64,000 nucleotides of DNA from Candidatus Rhodoferax odensensis (GCA_016718405.1 JADKDJ010000010.1:119221-183220); one strand, 5' to 3'. Numbered from the stretch's first letter, positions 52,640-62,670 are shown. A program made the numbers and translations. Notes: a model not told the origin generated them from the letters alone.

Positions 52640-53077
52640 TCAGTCGCGCACCACCAGCACCGGCAGGTGAATGTGCGACAGCACGTGCTGGGCGACACTG
52701 CCCAGCACCAGTTTTTCCAGACCACTGCGTCCGTGTGAGCCCATCACGATGAGATCAGCCTGCGCGCTGGTGGCTGCATCCACCACGCCACGCCAGGCTG
52801 CATGAGCTTCCACGACGGAAGTCGCCACCGGCACCCCTGCGGCCTCAAATGCCTGCCGCGCCGATTTGACGGCAGCATTGGCCTCGGCTGTGGCGGCGCT
52901 CAAATACTCGGTTTGACCATACGAGAAATCCGTCCCAACACCCGCAAACGGGTAGGGATCAATCACAAACACCACCGTAACCTGGCTTCCAAAGGCGCGG
53001 GCCAGGCCAATGGCCTTGTCCACCGCCAACGCGGCCGTGGGTGAGCCGTCGACCGGAACCAAAATGTGCTTGAACAT
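52640..53077 (-). CDS. universal stress protein (UspA family)
   Basis: A 145-residue UspA domain protein: N-terminal MFKHILVPVDGS, a central VEAHAAWRGVVDAAT, and the ATP-binding signature GSHGRSGLEKLVLGSVAQ followed by PVLVVRD. It likely binds ATP and is induced by stress or anaerobiosis. Start at 53077 (ATG after AGGAGA) rather than the longer frame. Convergent with nrdJ. Confidence 0.9.
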   Translation of the reverse strand: MFKHILVPVDGSPTAALAVDKAIGLARAFGSQVTVVFVIDPYPFAGVGTDFSYGQTEYLSAATAEANAAVKSARQAFEAAGVPVATSVVEAHAAWRGVVDAATSAQADLIVMGSHGRSGLEKLVLGSVAQHVLSHIHLPVLVVRD

Positions 53078-53189
53078 GACACGAGTCTCCTGTTGATTGG
53101 TTTGCATTGTGAAGCAGGCCGTGTGCCTTGCCCCACCCTGGTCGGCAAATTCTATGTTGCGGCGTGCCGTACCGCCACGCTTACCAACG

Positions 53190-53206
53190 CCCTCAACCCT
53201 TGAGGG
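53190..53206. terminator. short hairpin upstream of the Crp/Fnr gene
   Basis: CCCTCAA-CCC-TTGAGGG, a perfect seven-pair stem with a three-base loop, with no T-run. Could be an operator or RNA structure rather than a terminator. Confidence 0.35.
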
Positions 53207-53258
53207 AACATTGACATACGGCTTGTGCTAAGCGTATGGCCCGATTCGTGATAATTCT

Positions 53259-53272
53259 TTGATATCGCTCAA
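53259..53272 (+). promoter_or_regulatory. possible FNR/DNR-type box before the Crp/Fnr gene
   Basis: TTGAT-ATCG-CTCAA, one mismatch to TTGAT-N4-ATCAA. It lies 36 bases before the ATG, too near for class II activation, so if real it would suit autorepression. A TTGACA (53211-53216) lies upstream as a possible -35. Confidence 0.35.
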
Positions 53273-53307
53273 GGATTTCCGGCACTAAGCGAGTCACAGT
53301 CGGCAGC

Positions 53308-53931
53308 ATGCTGCCTGCCTGCGACTTACCGAATACCACCGAACGACAGATCGTTGCCTCTGGCGTAGCATTGCTGCGACGCGCCGAGACGCCGCATTGG
53401 GTCACTTACCTGGAGTCCGGCCGGGTCGGCTTGGGTGTGCTCACGGGTGATGTTCTGGAGCATCAATTGGGCGTATTGGAAGGCCCTGTCTGGCTCGAAG
53501 CCTCCGGGGCCGTTCTGAACCTGCCCAGCGCGGTGGACGCGGTCTCGCAGACAGAGGTCTGCGTGCGTCGGGTGCCAGTGTCCGAATTCCGTCAGTCGCT
53601 GTGCTCACTGAGTTCGTCGGCCCAGACTGTGTTGCACGACGTGGCCCAGGCCCATCGGCAGCAAACTGAAATGGCGGTCAGCCGACTGGCCAAGGACGCG
53701 GAGGCACGCTGCGCGGAGTGGCTTCTGCGCCACGCTGAGGTGGATGAAGGTGGCGCCATGGCCGTGCCCCTGACCCAGCGCAAGCGCTTGATCGCCGCAC
53801 AGTTGGGTATTGCCCCGGAAACGCTGTCACGGGTACTGCGCCATTTGCGTGAGCGCAACCTCATCAGCGGCACTGGCCGGGTCCTGCAGTTGGTCAATGC
53901 CGGCGCGTTGCGTGCCCTGGCGGGAAGCTAA
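53308..53931 (+). CDS. Crp/Fnr-family regulator, DNR-like (no Fe-S cysteine cluster)
   Basis: A 207-residue transcription factor: an N-terminal cyclic-nucleotide-binding-like sensor domain (residues about 10-110), a dimerisation helix (about 110-135) and a C-terminal winged helix. The recognition helix contains APETLSRVL; the Glu-x2-Ser-Arg set is the one used by FNR and DNR to read TTGAT half-sites. The N-terminus has only a single Cys (C5), so it lacks FNR's 4Fe-4S cluster and may sense NO through haem, like DNR. It is the best candidate to act at the FNR-type boxes in this window. A PAS-GGDEF gene follows after 5 bases. Confidence 0.85.
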   Translation: MLPACDLPNTTERQIVASGVALLRRAETPHWVTYLESGRVGLGVLTGDVLEHQLGVLEGPVWLEASGAVLNLPSAVDAVSQTEVCVRRVPVSEFRQSLCSLSSSAQTVLHDVAQAHRQQTEMAVSRLAKDAEARCAEWLLRHAEVDEGGAMAVPLTQRKRLIAAQLGIAPETLSRVLRHLRERNLISGTGRVLQLVNAGALRALAGS

Positions 53932-53936
53932 CGGCG

Positions 53937-55088
53937 TTGGAGATTACACCGACCCCCGAGGTGACGCCAAGCACCGTCGCGACGGTGCCGAAGTTCTCCA
54001 CGCCAATCGAAACGACGCACTTCCAGCGCGCCGACGACCGCACGCTGGAACACCTGCGCACGCGCGTGGAGCAACTCAAATCCGATGCGCTGCCCGTCGA
54101 TCAAGGCTGGCCCCATGCACGCGGCCGTTTGGGTGAACTGATCGATGCGCTGCGCGAGGTCACTCTGGCGCAGCAGCAGCGTTTGCGCGAGTCCATGACC
54201 ATGGTCAACCAACTGCGGGCGATACTGAGCAATGCCTCGGTGGGCATCATCATCACCCGCAGCGGACGCTTCGAACTGCTGGGCCAGCACGCCTGCCGCA
54301 TGCTGGGCTACAACGAGGACGAATTGTTGGGCCAGTCCAGCCGGATCATCCAGCAATCCGACGCGGCTGCCAACGACTTTGGCGATCGCGTCCAAACCAG
54401 TTTTCGCGACTGCGGCGTGTTTGACGGCGAACACATCCTCAAACGCAAGGATGGCAGCGAGTTCTGGGCCCACTTGCTAGCGCGCGGCGTGGTGGCCGGC
54501 GACCCGACCGGCGGCACGATCTGGATCGTCGAGGACATCTCCGACGCGCGCGCGGCGCGCGAGCAATTGACTTGGTCCGCCACCCACGACAGCCTGACCC
54601 TATTGCCCAACCGACGCGAGTTTGAGAGCCGACTAGGCCAGGCCATGAACCAGTTCAGGGGTCGTCACTTGTGTGCCATGTTCATCGATCTGGACCACTT
54701 CAAGGCGGTCAACGACAAGGCTGGTCACGCTGTCGGCGACGATGTGCTCCGCGAGGTGGCGCACCTGCTCGAAGCACAAATGCGTCAAAGCGACACCGTG
54801 GCGCGGCTAGGCGGTGACGAGTTTGCCGCCATGCTGCCTGGCTGCTCGCTGTCGCGGGCACAGCAGTTGGCGCAGCAAATGGTAGACGCCGTTCAGAACT
54901 GGCGCTTGCCGCACGCCGGGGGCAGTTTGCAGATTGGAGCCAGCATTGGTGTAGTGGCAGTCACGCCGCAGATGGTCGACCTGGCTGAGGTCCTGCACGC
55001 GGCCGATACTGCTTGCTACGCCGCCAAACGCGGCGGCCGTGGCTGCGTCGTCACCCACAGCGCCGAGACGCCGGCAAGCCCGCGCTGA
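53937..55088 (+). CDS. PAS-GGDEF diguanylate cyclase
   Basis: Cytoplasmic protein of 383 residues: a variable N-terminal part, a PAS domain (about residues 95-200, with ILSNASVGIIITRSG), and a GGDEF domain with the active site RLGGDEFAAMLPG. The start appears to be TTG 53937, five bases after the regulator's stop, so the pair is likely co-transcribed. This may link redox or NO state to cyclic di-GMP. An upstream RxxD inhibitory motif was not checked rigorously. PAS ligand unknown. Confidence 0.85.
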   Translation: MEITPTPEVTPSTVATVPKFSTPIETTHFQRADDRTLEHLRTRVEQLKSDALPVDQGWPHARGRLGELIDALREVTLAQQQRLRESMTMVNQLRAILSNASVGIIITRSGRFELLGQHACRMLGYNEDELLGQSSRIIQQSDAAANDFGDRVQTSFRDCGVFDGEHILKRKDGSEFWAHLLARGVVAGDPTGGTIWIVEDISDARAAREQLTWSATHDSLTLLPNRREFESRLGQAMNQFRGRHLCAMFIDLDHFKAVNDKAGHAVGDDVLREVAHLLEAQMRQSDTVARLGGDEFAAMLPGCSLSRAQQLAQQMVDAVQNWRLPHAGGSLQIGASIGVVAVTPQMVDLAEVLHAADTACYAAKRGGRGCVVTHSAETPASPR

Positions 55089-55105
55089 GCTGTCTGGCTG
55101 CGCGG

Positions 55106-57472
55106 CTAGCGCGCGCGCAAGGCCGTCAACACGTTTTCGGCAGTGGCCGGTGCAATCAGGTGCACGGGCGCCCGTCGCGCACCGGGCGCGGGCGAGTCGC
55201 CGCGAGCCTGGTCGATCGCATCACGCAAGGCCTCGTACACGCTGATCGCCAGCATGAACGGCGGCTCACCAACGGCCTTGCTGCCACCCACGTTGTCTTC
55301 GAGGTTGGCCTGCGGCCACAGATCGATCCTGAAGTGCTGCGGCACATCCCCCGCTGTGGGAATCTTGTAGGTACTGGGCGCATGCGTGGTCAGGCGTCCC
55401 CGCTCGTTCCAGACCAGTTGCTCGGTGGTGAGCCAACCCATGCCCTGCACAAAGGCCCCCTCGATCTGTCCAATGTCCAAGGCCGGGTTGAGGGAGCGGC
55501 CGACATCATGCAGGATGTCCACCTTGAGCACACGGCTCTCGCCAGTGAGGGTATCGATGGCCACTTCAGTGCAGGCCGCGCCATAGGCGAAATAGTAGAA
55601 CGGGCGTCCACTCAGCGTGGTCTTGTCGTAGTGAATTTTGGGCGTGCGGTAAAAGCCGTCGCTCCACAACTGGATGCGGTTGGCATAGGCCAGTTGCACC
55701 ACCTCGTCAAAGCTGCGCGTGGCTTTGGGCGAGTGCACCTGCCCACCGACAAAACGGACGGCGCCCGCACCACAACCATCCAGGCCGCACACAAACGCGG
55801 CCAGGTTGTCGCGCACGTGGCGCGCCGCGAACTGCGCGGCGCGGCCATTGAGGTCGGTGCCGGCGGACGCCGCTGTGGCCGACGCATTGGGAACCTTGCC
55901 GGTATCACTCGCCGTGGCCAACACACGGTGCAGCGGCACGCCCAGTTCGTCCGCCACGATCTGCGCCACCTTGGTGTGCAGGCCCTGGCCCATTTCGGTG
56001 CCACCGTGGTTGACTTGCACGCTGCCGTCCAGGAACACATGCACCAGCGCGCCGGCTTGGTTGAATAACGTGGCGGTGAAGGAAATGCCGAACTTGACCG
56101 GTGTAAGCGCCAGACCGCGCTTGACCACGGCACTGCCCGCGTTCCAAGATGAAATGGCCTGCTTTCTTTGTCGATATTGAGATGTCTGCTCTAGTTCCGA
56201 TAGCAAGGGGGCCAGGATGTTGTCTTCCACGCGCATCGCATAGTGGGTGGTATCGCGCCGGGCCGGGGCATGCACTGGTTTGGCCAACGGTTCATCCGAG
56301 TACAGGTTGCGCCGGCGCACATCCAGGGCGTCCATACCCAAGTGCCGAGCGATGTCGCCCAAGATGGTCTCGATCAGAATCACGCCCTGCGGGCCTCCAA
56401 AGCCGCGAAACGCGGTGTGACTCTGGGTGTTGAGCTTGCAGCGGTAAGACGCGATCGCCACATCCTGCAAAAAGTAGGCGTTGTCGCAGTGAAACACGGC
56501 GCGATCCGCCACCGGGCCACTCAGGTCGGCGCTAAAACCGCAGTTGGCCGCCATCATCAACTTGAGGCCATGCAGGCGACCGGTGTCGTCAAAGCCAACC
56601 GTGTACTGGTACCAGAACGGATGGCGCTTGCCAGTGACCATGAAGTCATCGTCGCGGTCCAATCGCAGCTTGACCGGGCACCTGAGTTTGTTGGCGCTCA
56701 CGGGCGCCCACACCGCCAGGTGCCCGGCTTGCGTCTCCTTGCCGCCAAAGCCACCGCCCATACGCCGACACTCCACGCGCACGGCATGCAGGTCCAGCCC
56801 CAGCGCATGCGCCACCCAATGCTGCACTTCGCCTGGGTGCTGGGTACTGGAGTAGACCAACCACTGCGATTGCTCCTGCGGCAAGGCATAGGCGATCTGC
56901 CCTTCCAGGTAGAAGTGTTCCTGGCCCCCCACTTCCAACGATCCGCTTAACCGGTGCGCCGCGGTCTGCAATGCCGCGTCGGCATCGCCACGCGCCACGA
57001 ACACCGGTGGCAGCACATAGCTTTGTGCATCGAGCGCATCCTGGATCGTCAGCACCGCGGGCAAGGCTTCGATCCGCACATTGACCTTGCGCGCCGCGCG
57101 GCGCGCCTGCATCACGGTGTCTGCCACCACGATGGCCAGCACCTGCCCGACAAACTGCACGGTGTCACGCGCCAGTATCGGCTCGTCGCCGGCAAACGAA
57201 GCCAGCATCGGATCGCCCACAATGCCGCGCGCCAGGATGACATCACGCACCCCGGGCATCGCCAGCGCATTGGCCGCGTCGATCGCCAGGATTCGGCCGT
57301 GCGCCACGCATGACAGCACCGGCGCCCCGTGCAAGGTGCCTTGGACTTCGGGGATGTCGTCGACATAGGGCGCGGCCCCCGCCACGTGTGCGCGCGCGCT
57401 CTCGTGCGGATGCGACGCCCCCACCACGAGTGGATCGGCCAACGGCGCCGTCCATAGGTTCGCGGCGCTCAT
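55106..57472 (-). CDS. xdhB: xanthine dehydrogenase, molybdopterin-binding large subunit
   Basis: Molybdenum hydroxylase subunit of 788 residues. Has GGGFGGKETQAG and FRGFGGPQG for molybdopterin binding, and the active-site Glu region GSKAVGEPPFMLAI near the C-terminus. Oxidises hypoxanthine and xanthine to uric acid. Its ATG overlaps the xdhA stop by four bases. No xdhC insertion factor is seen in the window. Confidence 0.92.
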   Translation of the reverse strand: MSAANLWTAPLADPLVVGASHPHESARAHVAGAAPYVDDIPEVQGTLHGAPVLSCVAHGRILAIDAANALAMPGVRDVILARGIVGDPMLASFAGDEPILARDTVQFVGQVLAIVVADTVMQARRAARKVNVRIEALPAVLTIQDALDAQSYVLPPVFVARGDADAALQTAAHRLSGSLEVGGQEHFYLEGQIAYALPQEQSQWLVYSSTQHPGEVQHWVAHALGLDLHAVRVECRRMGGGFGGKETQAGHLAVWAPVSANKLRCPVKLRLDRDDDFMVTGKRHPFWYQYTVGFDDTGRLHGLKLMMAANCGFSADLSGPVADRAVFHCDNAYFLQDVAIASYRCKLNTQSHTAFRGFGGPQGVILIETILGDIARHLGMDALDVRRRNLYSDEPLAKPVHAPARRDTTHYAMRVEDNILAPLLSELEQTSQYRQRKQAISSWNAGSAVVKRGLALTPVKFGISFTATLFNQAGALVHVFLDGSVQVNHGGTEMGQGLHTKVAQIVADELGVPLHRVLATASDTGKVPNASATAASAGTDLNGRAAQFAARHVRDNLAAFVCGLDGCGAGAVRFVGGQVHSPKATRSFDEVVQLAYANRIQLWSDGFYRTPKIHYDKTTLSGRPFYYFAYGAACTEVAIDTLTGESRVLKVDILHDVGRSLNPALDIGQIEGAFVQGMGWLTTEQLVWNERGRLTTHAPSTYKIPTAGDVPQHFRIDLWPQANLEDNVGGSKAVGEPPFMLAISVYEALRDAIDQARGDSPAPGARRAPVHLIAPATAENVLTALRAR

Positions 57473-58935
57473 GGGGTCAGGGCCTCCAAGTCGGGCGACT
57501 CCAGGCTGACAACGGCAGCACCCTGGCTCTCCAGCCAGAAGCGCTGCAGCAAATTGCCCAGTACTTCGGCGCGGTAGGTGGCCGAAGCGCGCATGTCCGA
57601 GATTGGCGCGAACTCGCCACGCAGAGTGGCCATGGCGCGGCGCACCGTGGCTTCATTCCATGGCTGGTCACGCAGGGCGGCTTGCGTGTGCACGGCACGC
57701 ACCGGCGTGGCCGCCACACCGCCCACGCCAATGGAAGCCTGGCGCACCCGGCCGCCGTCGATATGCAATTGGAGTCCCAGGCAAACCGCCGAAATATCAT
57801 CCTCAAAGCGTTTGGAGATTTTGTAAATCCGACACGACTCGCCGGCCACCGGTAGCGGCACTTTGATCCAGGCCACCACCTCGTCGGGCGCCATCACGTT
57901 CTGGCGGTAACCGGTATAGAGCTGCTCCAGCGGCATCTCACGGTGGCCACGCTCGCTGATCAGCACCACGTTGGCACCCAAGGCGATCAGCAGCGGCATC
58001 GAGTCGCCAATCGGTGAACCGTTGGCCACATTGCCACCGAGCGTGCCCGAGTTGCGCACGGGCAGCCCCGCAAAGCGCGACGCAAAGGTCCGCAGTTGCG
58101 GCCGATCCTGCATGAGCGCGTCAAATGCCTCCGTCAGCGTGACCGCTGCACCAATGGCCAGGTGGTGCGGGTAGCGCTCAACGCGCCGCAGTTCCTGCAC
58201 CCGGGTGATGTCGAGCACCTGCGCGAAGTCCTGGTGCTGCTTGGTGACCCACAGCCCGACATCGGTGCAACCGGCCACCAGCTGGGCCTTGGGGTGTTGC
58301 GCACGCAAGCTCAGCAACTGCGCCAGCGTACGCGGTGCCAGATAGGCACAACCCGTCTCCAGAGCGCGCTGGTGATGACTGATGCGCTCCAATTTTTGCA
58401 GCAACTTAACCTCGTCAATGCGCACCGGCGGCAGCTCGGCCATGGTCTGCGCGGCCTGCAGTATCGGCCGGTAACCGGTGCAGCGGCACAGGTTGCCCGA
58501 CAGGGCGTGCTGCGCGGCTTCGCGCGTCACGGCCTGGCCCTGACATACCTGGTTCTGGTACACGCCGAACAGGCTCATCACAAAACCTGGCGTGCAGAAC
58601 CCGCACTGGCTGGCGTGGCACTGCACCATCGCCTCCTGCACCGGGTGCAGGCTGCCGTCTGGTCCGGCCAAATCCTGAGCGGTCCACAATGCCATGCCGT
58701 CGATCGAGTGCGCCAGGCGAATGCAGGCATTGATGGCGCGGTACTGGGTGCGCCCCTCAACGGCCTCGCCCAGCACCACCGTGCAGGCGCCGCAGTCGCC
58801 CTCGGCGCAGCCTTCCTTGGTGGCGCTTAAACGCAGGTCCAGGCGCAGCAGGTCCAGCAGGGTTCGGGTCGGCGGTACGTTGCGCAGCGAGACAATCTGG
58901 CCTCGGTGCACGAACTCAATCGGTGGGATAGTCAT
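57469..58935 (-). CDS. xdhA: xanthine dehydrogenase, 2Fe-2S/FAD small subunit
   Basis: Subunit of 488 residues with two 2Fe-2S clusters (CAEGDCGAC and later CGFCTPG / CRCTGYRP) at the N-terminus and an FAD-binding domain (LVAGCTDVGLWV, SGTLGGNVANGSPIGDS). It transfers electrons from the molybdenum site to NAD+. Start at ATG 58935 (MTIPPIEF) rather than a TTG at 58953. Divergent from the BMP-type transporter operon, suggesting joint purine use. Confidence 0.92.
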   Translation of the reverse strand: MTIPPIEFVHRGQIVSLRNVPPTRTLLDLLRLDLRLSATKEGCAEGDCGACTVVLGEAVEGRTQYRAINACIRLAHSIDGMALWTAQDLAGPDGSLHPVQEAMVQCHASQCGFCTPGFVMSLFGVYQNQVCQGQAVTREAAQHALSGNLCRCTGYRPILQAAQTMAELPPVRIDEVKLLQKLERISHHQRALETGCAYLAPRTLAQLLSLRAQHPKAQLVAGCTDVGLWVTKQHQDFAQVLDITRVQELRRVERYPHHLAIGAAVTLTEAFDALMQDRPQLRTFASRFAGLPVRNSGTLGGNVANGSPIGDSMPLLIALGANVVLISERGHREMPLEQLYTGYRQNVMAPDEVVAWIKVPLPVAGESCRIYKISKRFEDDISAVCLGLQLHIDGGRVRQASIGVGGVAATPVRAVHTQAALRDQPWNEATVRRAMATLRGEFAPISDMRASATYRAEVLGNLLQRFWLESQGAAVVSLESPDLEALTP

Positions 58936-59115
58936 GTCGGCGTCACTAGGCAAGAGGGTAAAACATGAGGCTCGTTGTGGGCATACAGGCTAGCATATGG
59001 CACGAAGGCCACTATCATGGTTTGCCGCGCTGCGCTCGCAACGACCAAGTTCTGTCATGATTTCCAAGAGCCTCGATAGACGGGCACCAGTGCCACACTT
59101 CGAACCAGAACACGC

Positions 59116-60678
59116 ATGAACCCGCCGCCGCCCCGACTGCAATTGACCGGCATCACCAAGGCCTACCCCGGGGTCATTGCCAACAGCGATGTCTCGTTAA
59201 GTGTCATGCCCGGCGAGATTCACGCCGTGCTGGGGGAGAACGGCGCGGGCAAGTCCACCCTGATGAAGATCATCTACGGCTCGATCAAGCCCGATGCCGG
59301 ACAAGTCAGGATCAATGGGCAGGAAATGAAGATCCGCAACCCCAAGGAGGCGCGGGCCAACGGCATCAGCATGGTGTTCCAGCACTTCAACCTGTTTGAC
59401 ACCCTGACTGTGGCCGAAAACGTCTGGCTGGGCCTGTCGCGCACCTCGCTTGAGAACGTGACCGCCAGCATCCTGGCCAAGGCCACCGAATACGGCCTGG
59501 ATATCGATCCCGCACGCCCGGTGCATACCCTGAGCGTGGGCGAAATGCAGCGCGTGGAAATCATCCGCGCTTTGCTGACCCGGCCCGAACTGTTGATACT
59601 GGACGAGCCGACCTCGGTGCTGACACCCCAGGCGGTGGACAAGCTGTTTGTTGTCCTGAGAAAACTCGCCGCCGAAGGCTGCAGCATCCTGTACATCAGC
59701 CACAAGTTGCATGAAATTCGCGCGTTATGCCAAACCTGCACGGTGCTGCGCGGGGGCAAGGTCACCGGCGTGTGCCGACCCGAGCAGGAGACCAACGCGT
59801 CCTTGTCACGCCTGATGATCGGCGCTGAACCGCCCCAGTTGACCCACGCGGCTCCCAAACTGGGTGCCACCGTGCTCGACGTGCGCCAACTGTCGCTGCC
59901 GCGCGAGGATCAATTCGGCGTGGACCTGCAAGGCGTCTGCCTGACCGTGTGCGCCGGTGAGGTGATAGGCATTGCCGGCGTCTCGGGCAATGGCCAGACC
60001 GAATTGCTGTACGCCCTGTCCGGCGAAGACGTACGCGCACCGCGCGGCAGCATTCGGATCGGCACGGCGGACGCGTCCGGCCTGCATCCCGGTGCGCGGC
60101 GCAAGTTGGGCCTGCACTTTGTGCCGGAAGAGCGCTTGGGCCGTGGTGCCGTACCAACGCTAAGCCTGGCGCACAACATGCTGCTGACGCGCAACGAGTC
60201 AATCTCTCACCCGCGCTTGTTGGGTGGCTGGGTGCGCGTGGGCAAACTGCGCGCACACGCGCAGGACATCATCCAGCGCTTCAACGTCAAGGCCGGCGGC
60301 GCGGACTCTGCGGCGCAGTCACTCTCCGGAGGCAACTTGCAGAAGTTCATCGTGGGGCGAGAGATCGACGCCAATCCCAAGCTCTTCGTCGTCTCGCAAC
60401 CGACCTGGGGTGTGGACGTTGGCGCGGCCGCGCAAATCCGAGCCGAGATTCTGGAACTGCGCGATGCCGGTTGCGCCGTGCTGGTGGTCAGCGAAGAGCT
60501 GGAAGAATTGTTTGAAGTGTGCGATAGGCTGCACGTGATGGCGCGCGGGCGCCTGTCGCCCTCATTGCCGACGGCGCAGGCAACAGTGGAGCGCATTGGC
60601 GAGTGGATGAGCGGCCTGTGGGACGGGGCGCCCGCCGCGCCAAGAACCAACACGGAGGCAAGCCATGCTGCGGCTTGA
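59116..60678 (+). CDS. ABC transporter ATPase, BMP/nucleoside (sugar-type) family
   Basis: Duplicated ATPase of 520 residues like RbsA/YufO. First half has Walker A GENGAGKST, signature LSVGEMQRVEI and Walker B LLILDEPTS; the second half has a degenerate Walker A (GVSGNGQTE) and signature LSGGNLQKFIV. Energises the two permeases that follow; the gene overlaps the first by 14 bases. Gene order ATPase-permease-permease-binding protein matches BMP-family uptake of nucleosides/purines. Confidence 0.88.
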   Translation: MNPPPPRLQLTGITKAYPGVIANSDVSLSVMPGEIHAVLGENGAGKSTLMKIIYGSIKPDAGQVRINGQEMKIRNPKEARANGISMVFQHFNLFDTLTVAENVWLGLSRTSLENVTASILAKATEYGLDIDPARPVHTLSVGEMQRVEIIRALLTRPELLILDEPTSVLTPQAVDKLFVVLRKLAAEGCSILYISHKLHEIRALCQTCTVLRGGKVTGVCRPEQETNASLSRLMIGAEPPQLTHAAPKLGATVLDVRQLSLPREDQFGVDLQGVCLTVCAGEVIGIAGVSGNGQTELLYALSGEDVRAPRGSIRIGTADASGLHPGARRKLGLHFVPEERLGRGAVPTLSLAHNMLLTRNESISHPRLLGGWVRVGKLRAHAQDIIQRFNVKAGGADSAAQSLSGGNLQKFIVGREIDANPKLFVVSQPTWGVDVGAAAQIRAEILELRDAGCAVLVVSEELEELFEVCDRLHVMARGRLSPSLPTAQATVERIGEWMSGLWDGAPAAPRTNTEASHAAA

Positions 60679-61750
60679 GGCGCGCGCGCAACCCTCGCGT
60701 GGCTGGAGCTACGGCTCGCCCCTGTTGGCACTGGCGCTGACAGTCGTCATCGGGGTCTTGCTGTTTGCCGCATTAGGCAAAGACCCGCTGGCTGGACTGC
60801 GCGTGTTCTTCTGGGAGCCAATCAAGAGTGGCTACGCTCTGGGTGAATTGACGGTCAAGGCGACGCCGCTGTTGCTGATCGCGGTGGGACTGGCGGTGTG
60901 CTTCCGATCCAATGTCTGGAACATTGGCGCCGAGGGCCAATACGTGATGGGCGCCATCTTCGCAGCGGGCGTGGCGCTGCTGGCGGACAAGAACAGCAGC
61001 GGCGCCATCGTGCTGCCAATCCTGATGGCCGGTGTGGTCGGCGGGATCGTCTGGGCCGGTCTGACGGCCTGGCTGCGCGACCGCTTCAACGCCAATGAGA
61101 TCCTGGTCAGCCTGATGCTGGTCTACGTGGCGGTGTTGGTCCTCAACTACCTGGTGGCGGGGCCTATGAAGGATCCCCAGGGCTATAACTTCCCGCAATC
61201 CAAAACGTTTGAGCTGGCCACGCGTATTCCGCGTTTGTTCGAGGGCTCACGTGTCAGCATCGGCATCTTCCTGGCCGTGGGCGCGGTGGCGCTCAGTTGG
61301 GTGTTCCTGTTTCGCACCCGCGCCGGGTTCGCCCAGCAGGTTGGCGGTCTGGCACCAGCCGCCGCGCGGTATGCCGGCTTTTCGTCCCGGCGCGCCTTGT
61401 GGGTGGCCTTGCTGGTGTCGGGCGGCATGGCGGGGCTGGCCGGCGCGCTGGAGGTGGCAGGGCCGATTGGCCAGCTCACGCCCTACGTACCGGCCGGCTA
61501 CGGCTTTGCCGCCATCATCGTGGCCTTTGTCGGGCGCCTGCACCCGGTGGGCATGGTCTTCTCGGCTATCTTGATGAGCATGTTCTACATCGGTGGCGAA
61601 TTGGCGCAGTCGCGCCTGGGTCTGCCCAAGTCCTTGACCGGCGTATTCCAGGGCCTGCTGCTGTTTACCCTGCTGGCCTGCGACACGTTGGTCAACTACC
61701 GGCTGCGGCTCAAAGCCCCCAAGCTCGTCGCCGCCCAGGAAGCCGTCTGA
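60665..61750 (+). CDS. ABC transporter permease 1, BMP/nucleoside family
   Basis: Polytopic permease of 361 residues, with the conserved TATPLLLIAVGLAVCFRSNVWNIGAEGQ-type segment (residues about 55-85) and GFAAIIVAFVGRLHP near the end, as in YufP/NupP and other BMP-type systems. Overlaps the ATPase by 14 bases and the second permease by one. Confidence 0.88.
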   Translation: MLRLEARAQPSRGWSYGSPLLALALTVVIGVLLFAALGKDPLAGLRVFFWEPIKSGYALGELTVKATPLLLIAVGLAVCFRSNVWNIGAEGQYVMGAIFAAGVALLADKNSSGAIVLPILMAGVVGGIVWAGLTAWLRDRFNANEILVSLMLVYVAVLVLNYLVAGPMKDPQGYNFPQSKTFELATRIPRLFEGSRVSIGIFLAVGAVALSWVFLFRTRAGFAQQVGGLAPAAARYAGFSSRRALWVALLVSGGMAGLAGALEVAGPIGQLTPYVPAGYGFAAIIVAFVGRLHPVGMVFSAILMSMFYIGGELAQSRLGLPKSLTGVFQGLLLFTLLACDTLVNYRLRLKAPKLVAAQEAV

Positions 61751-62670
61751 TGGAATCCTATGCACTGCTCATCGCGGCCACGCTCAATGCGGGCACGGTG
61801 CTGGCCATCGCCTCGTTGGGCCTGTTGATCAACGAGAAGGCCGGCATCGTCAACCTCGGCGCCGAGGGCATCATGCTGTGCGCCGCCATCGCGGGATTCG
61901 CCACCGTCGTACACAGCGGCAGCGACTGGCTGGGCTTTGCCGCCGGCATTGGCGCGGGCGCGCTGATTGCGCTGGTGTTCGGTCTGTTGGTGATCTGGCT
62001 GGGTACCAACCAATACGCCACCGGGCTGGCCGTCAGTCTGTTTGGAGCCGGTTTCTCGGCCTTTGTCGGCATTGCCTATGTGCAAGAGAAGATCCCCGAG
62101 CGGCCCCGCTTCTCGATCCCCGGCCTGGGCGACATTCCCCTGGTCGGCCCTGCACTGTTTCGGCATCACCCCATGGTTTACCTGACGGTTGGGTTCACCA
62201 TCACGCTGATCTGGTGGCTCTACCGCAGCCGCGCCGGCCTGGTGCTGCGCAGCGTGGGCGAGAGCCCTGAGTCGGCTCATGCCCTGGGCTACCCGGTGCG
62301 CCGCATCCGCTTGGCGGCGGTGGTCGCTGGCGGTGCGTTGTGCGGGCTGGCGGGGGCCTACATTTCGGTGGTGTATACCCCCTTGTGGGTGGAAGGCATG
62401 GTGGCTGGCAAGGGCTGGATTGCCTTGGCGCTGACCACCTTTGCCACGTGGCGACCGGCGCGCGTGCTGTTGGGCGCTTATTTGTTTGGCGGTGTCACCA
62501 TGTTGCAGTTCCACTTGCAGGGTATTGGCGTGGAGGTACCCAGTCAGTTCCTGGGCATGATGCCCTACCTGGCCACCATCGTGGTGCTAGCGCTGATCTC
62601 GCGCAACCCGCACTGGATTCGGGCCAACATGCCGGCCTCGATCGGGAAACCCTTCTACCCCGGATCGTGA
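61750..62670 (+). CDS. ABC transporter permease 2, BMP/nucleoside family
   Basis: Second permease, 306 residues, with the paralogous EKAGIVNLGAEGIMLCAAI segment and C-terminal helices like YufQ. The ATG overlaps the previous TGA (TGATG), so it is coupled. Forms the heterodimeric channel with the preceding permease. Confidence 0.88.
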   Translation: MESYALLIAATLNAGTVLAIASLGLLINEKAGIVNLGAEGIMLCAAIAGFATVVHSGSDWLGFAAGIGAGALIALVFGLLVIWLGTNQYATGLAVSLFGAGFSAFVGIAYVQEKIPERPRFSIPGLGDIPLVGPALFRHHPMVYLTVGFTITLIWWLYRSRAGLVLRSVGESPESAHALGYPVRRIRLAAVVAGGALCGLAGAYISVVYTPLWVEGMVAGKGWIALALTTFATWRPARVLLGAYLFGGVTMLQFHLQGIGVEVPSQFLGMMPYLATIVVLALISRNPHWIRANMPASIGKPFYPGS

